A DNA stretch of 64,000 nucleotides, taken from positions 372,001 through 436,000 of the forward strand of contig PKRG01000001.1 of NCBI GenBank assembly GCA_017577575.1, in the 5' to 3' direction. Of the stretch, positions 7,987 through 17,138 are shown piece after piece (within the stretch, counting starts at the first letter, position 1; each line of letters starts with the position of its first letter). Under the pieces are notes generated by a model. That model saw nothing but the letters and a program-made list of their open reading frames with translations. It ran no database searches and was not told the DNA's origin. Origin of the DNA: Acidimicrobiia bacterium (lineage in GTDB: Bacteria > Actinomycetota > Acidimicrobiia > Spongiisociales > ZC4RG35). The position numbers and the translations under genes are program-made.

Positions 7987-8535
7987 TCGGTTCCCGATCT
8001 TCTCGCTTTGGCACGGGTTCTCGTAGTGCCCGTGATCATGGCGCTGACACGCGCGGGGGACGAGATCGCCCACAACCTGGGCTGGGCGGCCGCCGTCTTC
8101 GCCGTCGCCGCCCTCACCGACTTCCTCGACGGCTACCTCGCCCGACGCTGGAAGCAGGAGTCCGTGCTCGGCGCCTTCTTGGACACCACCGCCGACAAGG
8201 TGCTCGTCACCGGGGCGCTGTTGGCACTGGTGTCGATCGACCGGGTGTCGATCTGGGCGGCGTTCGTGATCATCTTCCGGGAGTTCGCGGTGATGGCGCT
8301 GCGGGGCGTCGTGGCGACCAGCGGCGGCCTCATCCGTCCCTCCACCTGGGGCAAGATCAAGGCCGCCTTCCAGTTCGTCGCCATCCTCCTCGCCTACCTG
8401 CGGCTTCCCGACAGGTGGGGTCCCTGGTATCTCGACCAGTGGGCGATGGCCGTGGCGGTCGTGATCACCGTCGCCTCCTTCTGGAATTACCTCACCGCCT
8501 TCTGGCACGTCGTGCGCAAGCCGCAGCCGGCATGA
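7984..8535 (+). CDS. pgsA: CDP-alcohol phosphatidyltransferase (PgsA-like, phosphatidylglycerophosphate synthase)
   Basis: Integral membrane enzyme that transfers a phosphatidyl group from CDP-diacylglycerol to an alcohol, most likely glycerol 3-phosphate. Seen: four or five hydrophobic helices and the complete CDP-OH-P motif D-x2-DG-x2-AR-x8-G-x3-D-x3-D, from DFLDGYLARR through GAFLDTTADK. With the ATC at 7984 the protein (183 residues) begins ISVPDLLALARVLVVPVI, matching the usual VPNLLTLAR opening of PgsA; the conventional TTG at 8008 gives 175 residues and loses that motif. It is followed after 10 bases by the epimerase gene. The exact alcohol acceptor is inferred, as myo-inositol and other acceptors occur in relatives. 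Confidence 0.85.
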   Translation: MSVPDLLALARVLVVPVIMALTRAGDEIAHNLGWAAAVFAVAALTDFLDGYLARRWKQESVLGAFLDTTADKVLVTGALLALVSIDRVSIWAAFVIIFREFAVMALRGVVATSGGLIRPSTWGKIKAAFQFVAILLAYLRLPDRWGPWYLDQWAMAVAVVITVASFWNYLTAFWHVVRKPQPA

Positions 8536-8545
8536 GGAGGGCCGC

Positions 8546-9514
8546 ATGAGGGTGGCGGTCACCGGCGGCTCGGGCGTGGTGGGTGCCGCCGTCGTGCGTC
8601 ACCTGGTCGAAGCCGGCGACGAAGTCACCGCCGTGGCCCGCTCGGAGACGTCGGCGGCGAAGCTCCGGGAGCTGGGGGCCAGGACCGTCCCCGGCGACGT
8701 AACCGACCATTCGGCCATGGTCGCCGCCTTCCGGGGCGCAGAGGTGGTCTACCACGTGGCCGGAGTCAACGAGATGTGCTCGCGGGACCCGTCCCACATG
8801 TACCGGGTCAACGTCGACGGGACCCGCACCGTGCTGCGCGCCTGTGCCGCCGCCGGGGTGAGGCGCATGGTGCTCACGTCGTCGGCGACCACGATCGGTG
8901 AGCGGAAAGGCGAGGTCGCCACCGAAGAGACCGCCCACCGGGGCTACTACCTGTCGGAGTACGAGAAGTCGAAGCACCACGCCGAGCAGGTGGCGTTCGC
9001 CGAGAAGACCCGGGTCGAGGTCGTCGCCGTCAACCCCAGCTCCGTCCAAGGGCCGGGGCGGGCCACCGGCACCGGAAAGCTCATCCTCTCGGTGCTCAAA
9101 GGGAAGCTGCCGTTCCTCGTCGAGTCCGTCGTCTCCATGGTCGACATCGACGACTGCGCCGCCGGGCACCGGCTCGCCGCCCTCCATGGCCGCCCGGGAG
9201 AGCGTTACATCCTCAGCGGGTTCACCACCACCGTGTCGGAGGCCGTCGACATGGCGGCGTCGATCCTCGGGAGGCCGGTGCGGGCCCGGCTCCTCCCGAT
9301 CGGCGTCGCCTGGGCCGGGTCGGCCGTGGTCGCCGCGGTCTCCCGGTTGGCGGGAAAGCAGCCGCCGCTGTGCCCGGAGATGGTGCGGGTGATCGCCCAC
9401 GGCCATCGCCACGACGGCTCCAAGGCCACCCGCGAGCTGGGCCTGCGGTACCGAACGGCCGAGGAGACGCTGCGCCGTATGGTGGAGTGGTTCCAGGCCG
9501 AAGGCCTGATGTAA
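8546..9514 (+). CDS. NAD-dependent epimerase/dehydratase (extended SDR)
   Basis: Extended short-chain dehydrogenase of 322 residues. Seen: VAVTGGSGVVGAAVVRHL (TGxxGxxG nucleotide loop) at the start, VYHVAGVNEM in the middle, and YEKSK with the catalytic Tyr139/Lys143 pair. The Ser/Thr preceding it (LTSSATTIGE) fits the catalytic triad. The overall pattern resembles dihydroflavonol reductase/HpnA-like enzymes that act on NDP-sugars or sterol-like substrates; the substrate is not determined. GGAGGG lies just upstream of ATG 8546, close behind the pgsA-like gene, so the two may be one transcript. Confidence 0.85.
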   Translation: MRVAVTGGSGVVGAAVVRHLVEAGDEVTAVARSETSAAKLRELGARTVPGDVTDHSAMVAAFRGAEVVYHVAGVNEMCSRDPSHMYRVNVDGTRTVLRACAAAGVRRMVLTSSATTIGERKGEVATEETAHRGYYLSEYEKSKHHAEQVAFAEKTRVEVVAVNPSSVQGPGRATGTGKLILSVLKGKLPFLVESVVSMVDIDDCAAGHRLAALHGRPGERYILSGFTTTVSEAVDMAASILGRPVRARLLPIGVAWAGSAVVAAVSRLAGKQPPLCPEMVRVIAHGHRHDGSKATRELGLRYRTAEETLRRMVEWFQAEGLM

Positions 9515-9543
9515 ACCCCGTTCACCAACTCCGGCGGCCCACT

Positions 9544-9559
9544 TACCATTCGTCGGGTG
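9544..9559 (+). promoter_or_regulatory. Leaderless-type promoter of mfd
   Basis: TACCAT (9544-9549), seven bases, then GTG 9557. No ribosome binding site is visible. Confidence 0.5.
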
Positions 9560-12500
9560 ACCCCTCTCGCCGCGCTCGTCGAGCGCCTGCGCCCCGACGA
9601 CCTCCCTGCGGTCCCCGGACGCTGGGCCGTGGGCACGGGTGGGCGCGCCTTCGCCATCGCCGCTCTCGCCGCCCACCAGGACCGCCCGCTCCTGGTCGTC
9701 ACACCGGGGGAGCGGGAGGCCGAGGAGCTGGTCGAGGACCTCGAGCTGTTCAGCCCCGACGTGCTCCTTCTTCCCGCCTGGGAGACGCTCCCGTTCGAGC
9801 ACGTGTCACCCAATGCCCAGACCATGGCCATGCGCGCCCGCGCCCGCCACCGGCTGGCGGAGGGCACCGGCGGCCTCATCGTGGTGGCGCCCGTCCGGGG
9901 GGTGGTGCAGAAGGTGAGCCCCTCGGGGGTGGAGCCGATCACCTTCGAGCGGGGGATGGAGGTCGACCTCACCGAGCTGACCCAGCGGCTGGCGTCGTTC
10001 GGCTACCACCGGACGGACCGGGTCGAGAGCCGGGGCGAGTTCGCGGTCAGGGGCGGGATCGTCGACGTCTTCCCCGCCCAGGCCGACATGCCGGTGCGGA
10101 TCGACTTCTGGGGCGACGAGGTGGAAGACCTCCGCGAGTTCGCCGTCGCCACCCAGCGATCCGCCGACCGGCTCGATTCCGTCGAGGTCTACCCCGCCCG
10201 CGAGCTGCGTCCTGAAGGGGAGATCGCCGAGCGGGCCGCCCGCCTCGTCGAGACCGAACCGTGGGCGGCCGAGACCTTCGAGCGGATCGCCACCGGCCAG
10301 ACCTTCCCGGGCATGGAGTCGTGGATCCCCTGGCTGGTGCCCGACCGCACCCTCCTCGACGAAGTGGGCCACGCCGTCGTGGTCCTCGTCGACCCCAGCC
10401 GGGCGCGCGACCGCGCCCGCGAGCTGATGAAAGAGGAACAGGAGCTGGCCGCCGCCCTCGCACCCACCTGGGGGGAGCGGGCGCCGAAGGCGGGGGAGCA
10501 CCCGCTGCTCTTCGGTGAGCTCGAGCCGAGGGGCCCGACCCTCGAGATGCCGACCGTCCCCACCGGGCCCGCCGACCCCGTGCTCCAGGTACGCGGCTTC
10601 GACGCCGTCGCCGGCGACCCCGAATCGGTCGCCTCCGGGCTCGGGCGGCTCATCTCCCGAGGCATGGCGGTGGTGGTGGCGATGGACGGCGAGCCCGCCG
10701 CCCAGCGGGTGTCCCGGGTCCTCGGCGAGCACGGCCTGGCCATCGCCACGGGGAAGGAGTTCACCGGCGAGGCGGTGGTCCTGTCCACTGGCATCCACCA
10801 CGGCTTCGTCGCCCCCCAGGCAGGAGTGGCGGTCCTCGGCGAGCAAGAGATCGCCGGGCGGCGCCGCTCCCACCGCCGGGCGGGACGGAGGAGAGCCGCC
10901 GAACGGCAGGACTACGGCGACCTCGCCGAAGGCGACTACGTCGTCCACCACCAGCACGGCATCGGCCGCTTCGAGGGCCTGGTCACCCGCACCATGGCCG
11001 GGGTGGAGCGGGAGTACCTGGTGATCGCCTACCAGGGCGGCGACCGGCTCTATGTCCCCACCGACCAGCTCGCCGCCGTCACCAAGTACACGGGCGGGGA
11101 GACACCCCGCATCTCCCGGATGGGCGGGAAGGACTGGTCCGAGCAGCGCAACCGGGTCCGCAAGGCAGTGGCCGCCGTGGCCGAGCAGGTCGTCGACCTC
11201 CACCGTCGCCGTGCCCGGGCCAAGGGGTTCGCCTTCCCGGCCGACACCCCCTGGCAGCGCGAGATGGAAGAGGCGTTCCCCTACGAGGAGACGCCCGACC
11301 AGCTCACCGCCATCGCCGAGGTCAAAGCCGACATGGAATCCGACAAGGTGATGGACCGGCTCGTCTTCGGCGACGTCGGATTCGGCAAGACCGAAGTGGC
11401 GATCCGGGCCGCCTTCAAGGCGGTCCAGGCGGGAAAGCAGGTGGCGGTGCTGTGCCCCACCACCCTCCTCGCCCAGCAACACCACCAGACCTTCTCCGAG
11501 CGGATGGCCGCCTACCCCGTGAGGGTTGAGGTCCTGTCCCGGTTCCTCACCCCGCGCCAGCAGAAGGAAGTCGTCGCCGGGCTGGCCAGCGGAGCCGTCG
11601 ACATCGTCGTCGGCACCCACCGGCTCCTGTCCGACGACGTGAAGTTCAACGACCTGGGGCTCCTGGTGATCGACGAGGAGCAGCGCTTCGGGGTCAACGC
11701 CAAGGACGCCCTCAAGCGCCTCAAGGTCGGGGTCGACGTCCTCCCCCTCACCGCCACGCCCATCCCCCGGACGCTCGAGATGGCCCTCACCGGCATCCGC
11801 GACGTGTCCCACATCCGCACCCCGCCCGAGGACCGCCATCCCATCCTCACCTACGTGGGCCCATGGGACGAGCAGGCGGTGTCGGCGGCGATCCGACGCG
11901 AGCTGCTCCGGGAAGGGCAGGTGTTCTACGTCCACAACCGGGTCCAGTCGATCGAGCGGGCTGAAGCCCGCCTCAGACAGCTCGTCCCCGACGCCCGCTA
12001 CGCCGTCGCCCACGGCCAGATGTCGGAAGGCCAGCTCGAGCAGGTCATGCTCGACTTCTGGTCGGGGGAGTACGACGTGCTGGTGGCCACGACGATCATC
12101 GAGTCGGGGCTCGACCTGCCCCAGGTGAACACCCTGATCGTCGAACGCGCCGACTTGCTGGGGCTGGCCCAGCTCTACCAGCTGCGGGGCCGGGTGGGCC
12201 GCTCCAACCAGCGCGCCTACGCCTACCTGTTCCACCCCGCCGACCGGGCCCTCACCGAAGAGGCTCACCGCCGCCTCGAGGCCATCGGCGAGGCCACCGA
12301 GCTGGGGTCCGGCTTCCGGCTGGCGCTGCGCGACCTGGAGATCCGCGGCGCCGGGTCGATCCTGGGCGAGGTGCAGTCAGGCCACATCGCCGCCGTGGGT
12401 TTCGACCTGTACGCCGAGCTGGTCGCCGAGGCGGTGGCCGAGCTCGAAGGGCGCGAGCACGAGCCGACGGCGCCGCCGGAGGTCCGCATCGACCTCCCGG

Positions 12501-12919
12501 TCGACGCCCAGCTGCCCAACTCCTACGTGTCCGACCAGTCGGTGCGGCTGGAGGCCTATCGGCGTCTGGCCGCAGCCACCAGCCACGCCGACATCGACGA
12601 CGTCGTCGCCGAGTGGACCGACCGGTTCGGCCCCCTTCCCCCACCGGCGCTGGCGCTGATCGACATCGCCCGGATCCGGGTCGAGGCGATCCGCATCGGG
12701 CTGCGGGAGGTGGTGAAGCTCCGGGACGAGATCCGCCTGTCGCCGGTCGACCTGTCCGCCTCCCAGGAGGTGCGGCTGGAGCGGATCATGCCCCGGGCGG
12801 TGCTGCGGGCGGCCGAAGGCACCCTGTTCATCCCCGCCCCGGAACCCCTCATCGAGGGCCTGCTCGACTTCCTCCGCACCATGTGGCCGGCGCCGGCAGA
12901 GCAGGCCGAGTCGTCGTAG
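9557..12919 (+). CDS. mfd: Transcription-repair coupling factor Mfd
   Basis: ATP-dependent translocase that removes RNA polymerase stalled at DNA lesions and recruits UvrA. At 1120 residues it is full length. Domains in order: UvrB-like N-terminal part with FEHVSPNAQTMAMRARARHRL, the RNA polymerase-interacting CarD/RID-like domain from DLAEGDYVVHHQHGIGRFEGL, then the RecG-like helicase with Walker A FGDVGFGKTE (about 604-612), DEEQ (706-709), motif III LTATPIPRTL, motif VI RGRVGRSNQRAYAY, and a C-terminal TRCF domain after LEIRGAGSILGEVQSGHIAAVGFDLY. The gene stands before the foldase and mazG, the usual actinobacterial context. Confidence 0.97.
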   Translation: MTPLAALVERLRPDDLPAVPGRWAVGTGGRAFAIAALAAHQDRPLLVVTPGEREAEELVEDLELFSPDVLLLPAWETLPFEHVSPNAQTMAMRARARHRLAEGTGGLIVVAPVRGVVQKVSPSGVEPITFERGMEVDLTELTQRLASFGYHRTDRVESRGEFAVRGGIVDVFPAQADMPVRIDFWGDEVEDLREFAVATQRSADRLDSVEVYPARELRPEGEIAERAARLVETEPWAAETFERIATGQTFPGMESWIPWLVPDRTLLDEVGHAVVVLVDPSRARDRARELMKEEQELAAALAPTWGERAPKAGEHPLLFGELEPRGPTLEMPTVPTGPADPVLQVRGFDAVAGDPESVASGLGRLISRGMAVVVAMDGEPAAQRVSRVLGEHGLAIATGKEFTGEAVVLSTGIHHGFVAPQAGVAVLGEQEIAGRRRSHRRAGRRRAAERQDYGDLAEGDYVVHHQHGIGRFEGLVTRTMAGVEREYLVIAYQGGDRLYVPTDQLAAVTKYTGGETPRISRMGGKDWSEQRNRVRKAVAAVAEQVVDLHRRRARAKGFAFPADTPWQREMEEAFPYEETPDQLTAIAEVKADMESDKVMDRLVFGDVGFGKTEVAIRAAFKAVQAGKQVAVLCPTTLLAQQHHQTFSERMAAYPVRVEVLSRFLTPRQQKEVVAGLASGAVDIVVGTHRLLSDDVKFNDLGLLVIDEEQRFGVNAKDALKRLKVGVDVLPLTATPIPRTLEMALTGIRDVSHIRTPPEDRHPILTYVGPWDEQAVSAAIRRELLREGQVFYVHNRVQSIERAEARLRQLVPDARYAVAHGQMSEGQLEQVMLDFWSGEYDVLVATTIIESGLDLPQVNTLIVERADLLGLAQLYQLRGRVGRSNQRAYAYLFHPADRALTEEAHRRLEAIGEATELGSGFRLALRDLEIRGAGSILGEVQSGHIAAVGFDLYAELVAEAVAELEGREHEPTAPPEVRIDLPVDAQLPNSYVSDQSVRLEAYRRLAAATSHADIDDVVAEWTDRFGPLPPPALALIDIARIRVEAIRIGLREVVKLRDEIRLSPVDLSASQEVRLERIMPRAVLRAAEGTLFIPAPEPLIEGLLDFLRTMWPAPAEQAESS

Positions 12920-12978
12920 GACGTGTTGGCGAATAGCATCAGCCGCCTATCCCCCTTCTTTCGTCCAGAGGTTCACTC

Positions 12979-13968
12979 GTGAAGAAGCTGATCTCCATTG
13001 CTCTCGCCTCCGCCCTCGCCCTCGCCGCCTGCGGAGGCAGTTCCGGCGGTGTCGCCGCCACGGTCAACGACACCGAGCTGACCGTCTCCGACGTGGAGGC
13101 CCTCCCCTACGAGAGCAGCGGCACCATGGAGCCGGCGATGTTCGCCCAGTACCTGACCGTCCTGATCCAGCTCCAGATCCTCGAGGACGCCGCCGCCGCC
13201 GAGTTCTCGGTCGAGCCGGCCGAAGACACCGTCGACGCCGAGATCGAAGAGCTGCTCGCCCAACAGGGCGGGGAGATCACCCTCGACCAGATCGCCCAGA
13301 TCCAGGGCCTGTCGCCGGACGCCCTCCGCCGGATCTTCCGGGCGACGCTCATCCAGGAGGAGGTCGCCGACCGGCTCGGCGAGACCCTGGAGGGCCCGTC
13401 CGCTGAGGAGCTCGACGAGGCGCGGCGCCAGCAGGAAGCGAGCCTGACCGAGGTCTGCGTGCGTCACATCCTCGTCGGCACCGCCGAGGAGGCCGAGGCG
13501 GCCATGGAGAGGATCGAAGGCGGCGAGTCGTTCGAGGACGTCGCGGCCGAGGTCTCGACCGATCCCAGCGCCGCCGACAACGGAGGCGATCTCGGGTGCG
13601 CCCCCGCCGGCCAGTACGTCGACGAGTTCCGCGACGCCGCCGTCACCGCCGAGATCGACGAGCTCGCCGGGCCGGTGGAGTCGACGTACGGCTTCCACGT
13701 CCTCCAGGTCTACGATCGCACCGCCCCCGAGCCGCCGAGCGACGACGAACTGCGCGAGCAGCTCCTCGAGCAGGACAAGATCGTGGCGCTCGAGGAGTGG
13801 CTGATGGACAAGTTCCGCGAGGCCGACGTGACCGTCAACGAGGAGTACGGGACATGGGTGGTCGATCCCCAGCCGATGGTGCAGCCGCCGGGCACCGAGA
13901 GCCAGACGCCGACGCCGGACACGTCGGCGCCGGCGACGACCGCTCCGTCGACCACCAGCGGCGGCTGA
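12979..13968 (+). CDS. Lipoprotein peptidyl-prolyl isomerase (PrsA/SurA-like foldase)
   Basis: Predicted exported lipoprotein of 329 residues that helps fold secreted proteins. A signal peptide ends in LAAC with lipidated Cys18. Residues about 25-150 look like a SurA N-terminal domain (VNDTELTVSDVEALP), and about 155-250 form a PpiC parvulin domain (VCVRHILVGTAEEAEA, GGDLGCAPAGQYVDEF, VESTYGFHVLQVYDR). The last 35 residues are Thr/Pro-rich. Position between mfd and mazG matches the lipoprotein gene found there in mycobacteria (lpqU position), although the family differs. Start is GTG 12979. Its stop overlaps the proposed mazG start. Confidence 0.85.
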   Translation: MKKLISIALASALALAACGGSSGGVAATVNDTELTVSDVEALPYESSGTMEPAMFAQYLTVLIQLQILEDAAAAEFSVEPAEDTVDAEIEELLAQQGGEITLDQIAQIQGLSPDALRRIFRATLIQEEVADRLGETLEGPSAEELDEARRQQEASLTEVCVRHILVGTAEEAEAAMERIEGGESFEDVAAEVSTDPSAADNGGDLGCAPAGQYVDEFRDAAVTAEIDELAGPVESTYGFHVLQVYDRTAPEPPSDDELREQLLEQDKIVALEEWLMDKFREADVTVNEEYGTWVVDPQPMVQPPGTESQTPTPDTSAPATTAPSTTSGG

Positions 13969-15395
13969 TCGTCACCGGGCTGGGGCCGGGGGACCTCTCC
14001 CGGCTCCCCGCGACCCACCGCCGGCTCCTCGAAGACCCCGCCTACACGCTGGTGGTGAGGACCATCCACCATCCGGCCGCCGCCCAGCTCGCCGAGCGGC
14101 GCCAGGTGATCGCCTGCGACGACCTCTACGAGAGCTCCGACGGCTTCGACGACGTGTACGAGGCGATCGCAGAGCGGGTCGCCGGGCACGCCGCCGACGG
14201 TCCCACGATCTACGCCGTCCCCGGCAGCCCCATGGTGGGGGAGTTCGCGGTCCGAAAGCTCCTCGCCCGGCACCCCGACGCCGAGGTGGTGCCCGCCGAG
14301 TCGTTCGTCGACGCGGTCCTCGCCGCAGTCGGCTACGACCCTTTCGACCGGGGCCTGCGGATCATCAACGGCCACGAACTGCCGCATCCGCTGGCCCTCG
14401 ACGCCCCCACCATCATCGGCCACCTCGACTCCCCGGAGGTGCTCGCCGACGTCAGCGCCTCCCTGTCCCGGGTCCTGCCGGAGGGGGCGGAGGTCACGGT
14501 GCTGGCCAACCTGGGAGCCGACGACGAGCAGGTCGTGACGGTGCCGGTGGATGCGGTCCCCGCCGACCTGGCCGGATTCCGGACCTCCATGTTCGTCGAC
14601 ACCGACCCGGCGGGCCTGGTCGGCCTGGTCGGGGTCAGCCGGCGCCTCCGCGCCGAATGCCCCTGGGATCGCAGCCAGACCCATCACAGCCTGCTGCGCC
14701 ACCTGCTCGAGGAGACCTACGAGCTGGCCGAGGCGGTGTCGCGCCTGCCCGACGACGACGCCGAGGTCGACTACGTCGCCTACGACGCGGTCGAAGACGA
14801 GCTCGGCGACGTCCTGTTGCAGGTGCTGTTCCATGCGGCCATCGCCGCCGAGAAGGGGGTGTTCGACATCGACGACGTCGCCACCCGGCTCCGGGAGAAG
14901 CTCGTCCGCCGCCACCCCCACGTTTTCGGCGACGTGGAGGTGAAAGACGCCGACGAGGTGGCCGCCAACTGGGAGCAGATCAAGAAGCAGGAGCGCGGCG
15001 GCGTCGAGCCGCAGTCGGCCCTCGACGGCGTGCCGGCGGGCATGCCCGCCCTCGAGCGCGCCGAGGCCGTCCAGCGCAAGGCCGCCAAGGTCGGCTTCGA
15101 CTGGGAGGGCCCGGCCGAGATCGTCGGCGTCCTCCGCCAGGAGGTCGACGAGTTGGAGGAGGCGCTGGAGGGCCGGGGCGACGCGGTGTCCGAGCTCGGC
15201 GACGTGATGTTCACCGCCGTCAACCTGGTTCGTCATCTCGGTGTCACCGGCGAGGAGGCGCTGCGGCGGGCCACCGCCCGCTTCGAGGAGCGGTTCCGGG
15301 CGATGGAGGCGGAAGGCCCTCTCGAAGGCCTCACGCTCGAGGAGCTGGACGCCCGGTGGCAGGCTGTCAAGGAGAGGCTGAGCGACCGGCAATGA
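13965..15395 (+). CDS. mazG: Nucleoside triphosphate pyrophosphohydrolase MazG with N-terminal methylase-like domain
   Basis: House-cleaning NTP pyrophosphatase fused to a tetrapyrrole-methylase-like domain, as in YabN. From CTG 13965 the product is 476 residues. Residues 2-210 begin LIVTGLGPGDLSRLP (the methylase GLGPGD loop) and include PGSPMVGEFAVRKLL. The first MazG domain (about 225-330) has PWDRSQTHHSLLRHLLEETYELAEAV with the EExxE metal site and EDELGDVLLQVLFH; the second, with QEVDELEEAL and SELGDVMFTAVNLVRH, is weaker. Start: CTG 13965 overlaps the foldase TGA as CTGA; the nearest upstream ATG (about 13853) would lie within the foldase gene and add about 37 unrelated residues, and downstream starts delete GLGPGD. 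Confidence 0.92.
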   Translation: MIVTGLGPGDLSRLPATHRRLLEDPAYTLVVRTIHHPAAAQLAERRQVIACDDLYESSDGFDDVYEAIAERVAGHAADGPTIYAVPGSPMVGEFAVRKLLARHPDAEVVPAESFVDAVLAAVGYDPFDRGLRIINGHELPHPLALDAPTIIGHLDSPEVLADVSASLSRVLPEGAEVTVLANLGADDEQVVTVPVDAVPADLAGFRTSMFVDTDPAGLVGLVGVSRRLRAECPWDRSQTHHSLLRHLLEETYELAEAVSRLPDDDAEVDYVAYDAVEDELGDVLLQVLFHAAIAAEKGVFDIDDVATRLREKLVRRHPHVFGDVEVKDADEVAANWEQIKKQERGGVEPQSALDGVPAGMPALERAEAVQRKAAKVGFDWEGPAEIVGVLRQEVDELEEALEGRGDAVSELGDVMFTAVNLVRHLGVTGEEALRRATARFEERFRAMEAEGPLEGLTLEELDARWQAVKERLSDRQ

Positions 15396-15477
15396 TCGGC
15401 CCAGGGTCCCGGATCCGATACGCTGGGGCCTTCTGAGGCGGTGCTAGCGTGCCGCTTCCGTGACAAGGAGGGTCCCG

Positions 15478-16755
15478 ATGTCCACTCAGATCAGTTCCAT
15501 CCGGGCCCGTGAGATCCTCGACTCCCGGGGCAACCCGACCGTCGAGGCCGAAGTCGTCCTCGCTGGCGGCGGTTTCGGTCGAGCTGCGGTTCCCTCGGGG
15601 GCGTCGACAGGGGCGCTCGAAGCCATCGAGCTTCGGGACGGCGGAGACCGCTTCGGAGGTAAAGGGGTCTCGCGGGCGGTCGAAGCCGTCAACGAGACCA
15701 TCGCCCCGGCCCTGGTGGGGATGGACGCCACCCACCAGCGGGCCGTGGACCAGGCGATGCTCGACCTCGACGGCACACCCAACAAGGGCTCGCTGGGAGC
15801 GAACGCCGTCCTGGCGGTGTCTTTGGCGACGGCCCGGGCCGCCGCCGACCAGCTGGGCGTCCCGCTCTACCGCTACCTCGGCGGTCCCGGCGCCCACACC
15901 CTGCCCGTCCCGATGCTGAACGTGCTCAACGGGGGAGCCCACGCCGCCAACTCGGTCGACATCCAGGAGTTCATGATCGTGCCCGGCGGCCTGCCCTCTT
16001 TCCGCGAGGCGCTGCGGGCGGGCGTCGAGGTCTACCAGGCACTGAAGAAGGTCCTCTCCGGGCGCGGCCTGTCCACCAACGTCGGCGACGAAGGCGGCTT
16101 CGCCCCCAACCTGCCCACCAACCGCGCCGCCCTCGAGCTCCTAGTGGAGGCGATCGAGACGGCCGGCTACGAGCTGGGCGGAGAAGTCGCCCTGGCGCTC
16201 GACGTCGCCTCCTCGGAGCTGTACCGGGAGGGCGTCTACACCCTCGAAGGGGAGAAGATGACCTCCGCCGACATGGTCGAGTACCTGGCCGGCCTCGTCG
16301 AGGAGTTCCCGCTGGTGTCGATCGAGGACGGCATGGCCGAAGACGACTGGGACGGCTGGGTGGCTCTCACCGAGCGGCTGGGCACCAAGGTCCAGCTCGT
16401 CGGCGACGACCTGTTCGTCACCAACTCCGAGATCCTCGCCCGGGGAATCGAGCGTGGCGCCGCCAACGCCATCCTCGTCAAGGTCAACCAGATCGGGTCG
16501 CTGACCGAGACGCTGGAGACGATGGAGATGGCCGCCACCGCCTCGTACGGGCGAATGGTCTCCCATCGCTCCGGCGAGACCGAGGACACCTTCATCGCCG
16601 ACCTCGCCGTCGCCACCAACGCCGGCCAGATCAAGACCGGCGCCCCGGCCCGCAGCGAGCGGACCGCCAAGTACAACCAGCTCCTGCGGATCGAAGAGGA
16701 CCTCGGCGACGAAGCCCGCTACGCCGGCTGGGAGACGTTCCGGAGACGTCGATGA
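15478..16755 (+). CDS. eno: Enolase
   Basis: Interconverts 2-phosphoglycerate and phosphoenolpyruvate in glycolysis. The 425-residue product has the full family pattern: ILDSRGNPTVEAEV, SGASTGALEAIELRDG, NGGAHAANSVDIQEFM, DEGGFAPNL, IEDGMAEDDWDGW, the Mg site GDDLFVTN, KVNQIGSLTE with the catalytic Lys, and SHRSGETEDTFIADLAV. A strong AAGGAGG lies 7 bases before ATG 15478, unlike the many leaderless genes around it; a TAGCGT hexamer about 27 bases upstream is a -10 candidate. The stop overlaps the ftsB start (ATGA), linking it to ftsB-DUF501-ppx. Confidence 0.98.
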   Translation: MSTQISSIRAREILDSRGNPTVEAEVVLAGGGFGRAAVPSGASTGALEAIELRDGGDRFGGKGVSRAVEAVNETIAPALVGMDATHQRAVDQAMLDLDGTPNKGSLGANAVLAVSLATARAAADQLGVPLYRYLGGPGAHTLPVPMLNVLNGGAHAANSVDIQEFMIVPGGLPSFREALRAGVEVYQALKKVLSGRGLSTNVGDEGGFAPNLPTNRAALELLVEAIETAGYELGGEVALALDVASSELYREGVYTLEGEKMTSADMVEYLAGLVEEFPLVSIEDGMAEDDWDGWVALTERLGTKVQLVGDDLFVTNSEILARGIERGAANAILVKVNQIGSLTETLETMEMAATASYGRMVSHRSGETEDTFIADLAVATNAGQIKTGAPARSERTAKYNQLLRIEEDLGDEARYAGWETFRRRR

Positions 16756-17138
16756 AGCTGCACCGGGTGGCGCTCGTCTCCTTCACCCTGACGTTGCTCC
16801 TCGTCGGCCTGGCGGTGGTGACCAACGTGGTCCCATACCGCCAGATCGTCGAGCAGAACCGGCAGGTGGCGGAGGCAGCCGCCGAGCTGGCGGCCCTCCG
16901 GGAGGAGAACGCCCTCCTCGCCGCCCGGCGCGACGCCCTCAAGACCCCGGTCGAGATCGAGCGGCTGGCACGGGAGAAGCTCGGGTACGTGCGACCCGGC
17001 GAGATCGCCTACGTCGTGCTCGACCCTCCCCAGGCCCCGACCACGACCACGGTCCCCGTCGACGACGAGCCCATCGAAGACGAGTCCCTGCTCGAGGAGG
17101 TGTGGGACTTCGTGACCGGCGCCGACCTCGTCAAGTGA
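16752..17138 (+). CDS. ftsB: Septum formation initiator FtsB/DivIC-like protein
   Basis: Small bitopic division protein of 128 residues that connects FtsL and FtsQ in the divisome. Seen: a membrane helix at about 6-27 (VALVSFTLTLLLVGLAVVTNV), a coiled coil at about 33-65 (QNRQVAEAAAELAALREENALLAARRD), then the typical PVEIERLAREKLGYVRPGE segment and an acidic tail. The order eno-ftsB-DUF501-ppx is conserved in actinobacteria. It overlaps eno at ATGA and the next gene at GTGA, so all three are likely coupled. Confidence 0.92.
   Translation: MKLHRVALVSFTLTLLLVGLAVVTNVVPYRQIVEQNRQVAEAAAELAALREENALLAARRDALKTPVEIERLAREKLGYVRPGEIAYVVLDPPQAPTTTTVPVDDEPIEDESLLEEVWDFVTGADLVK

Noticed and set aside
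9806..12268. Reverse-strand open frame of about 820 codons opposite mfd
   Set aside because: No motif or family is visible, and the forward frame is a complete Mfd.
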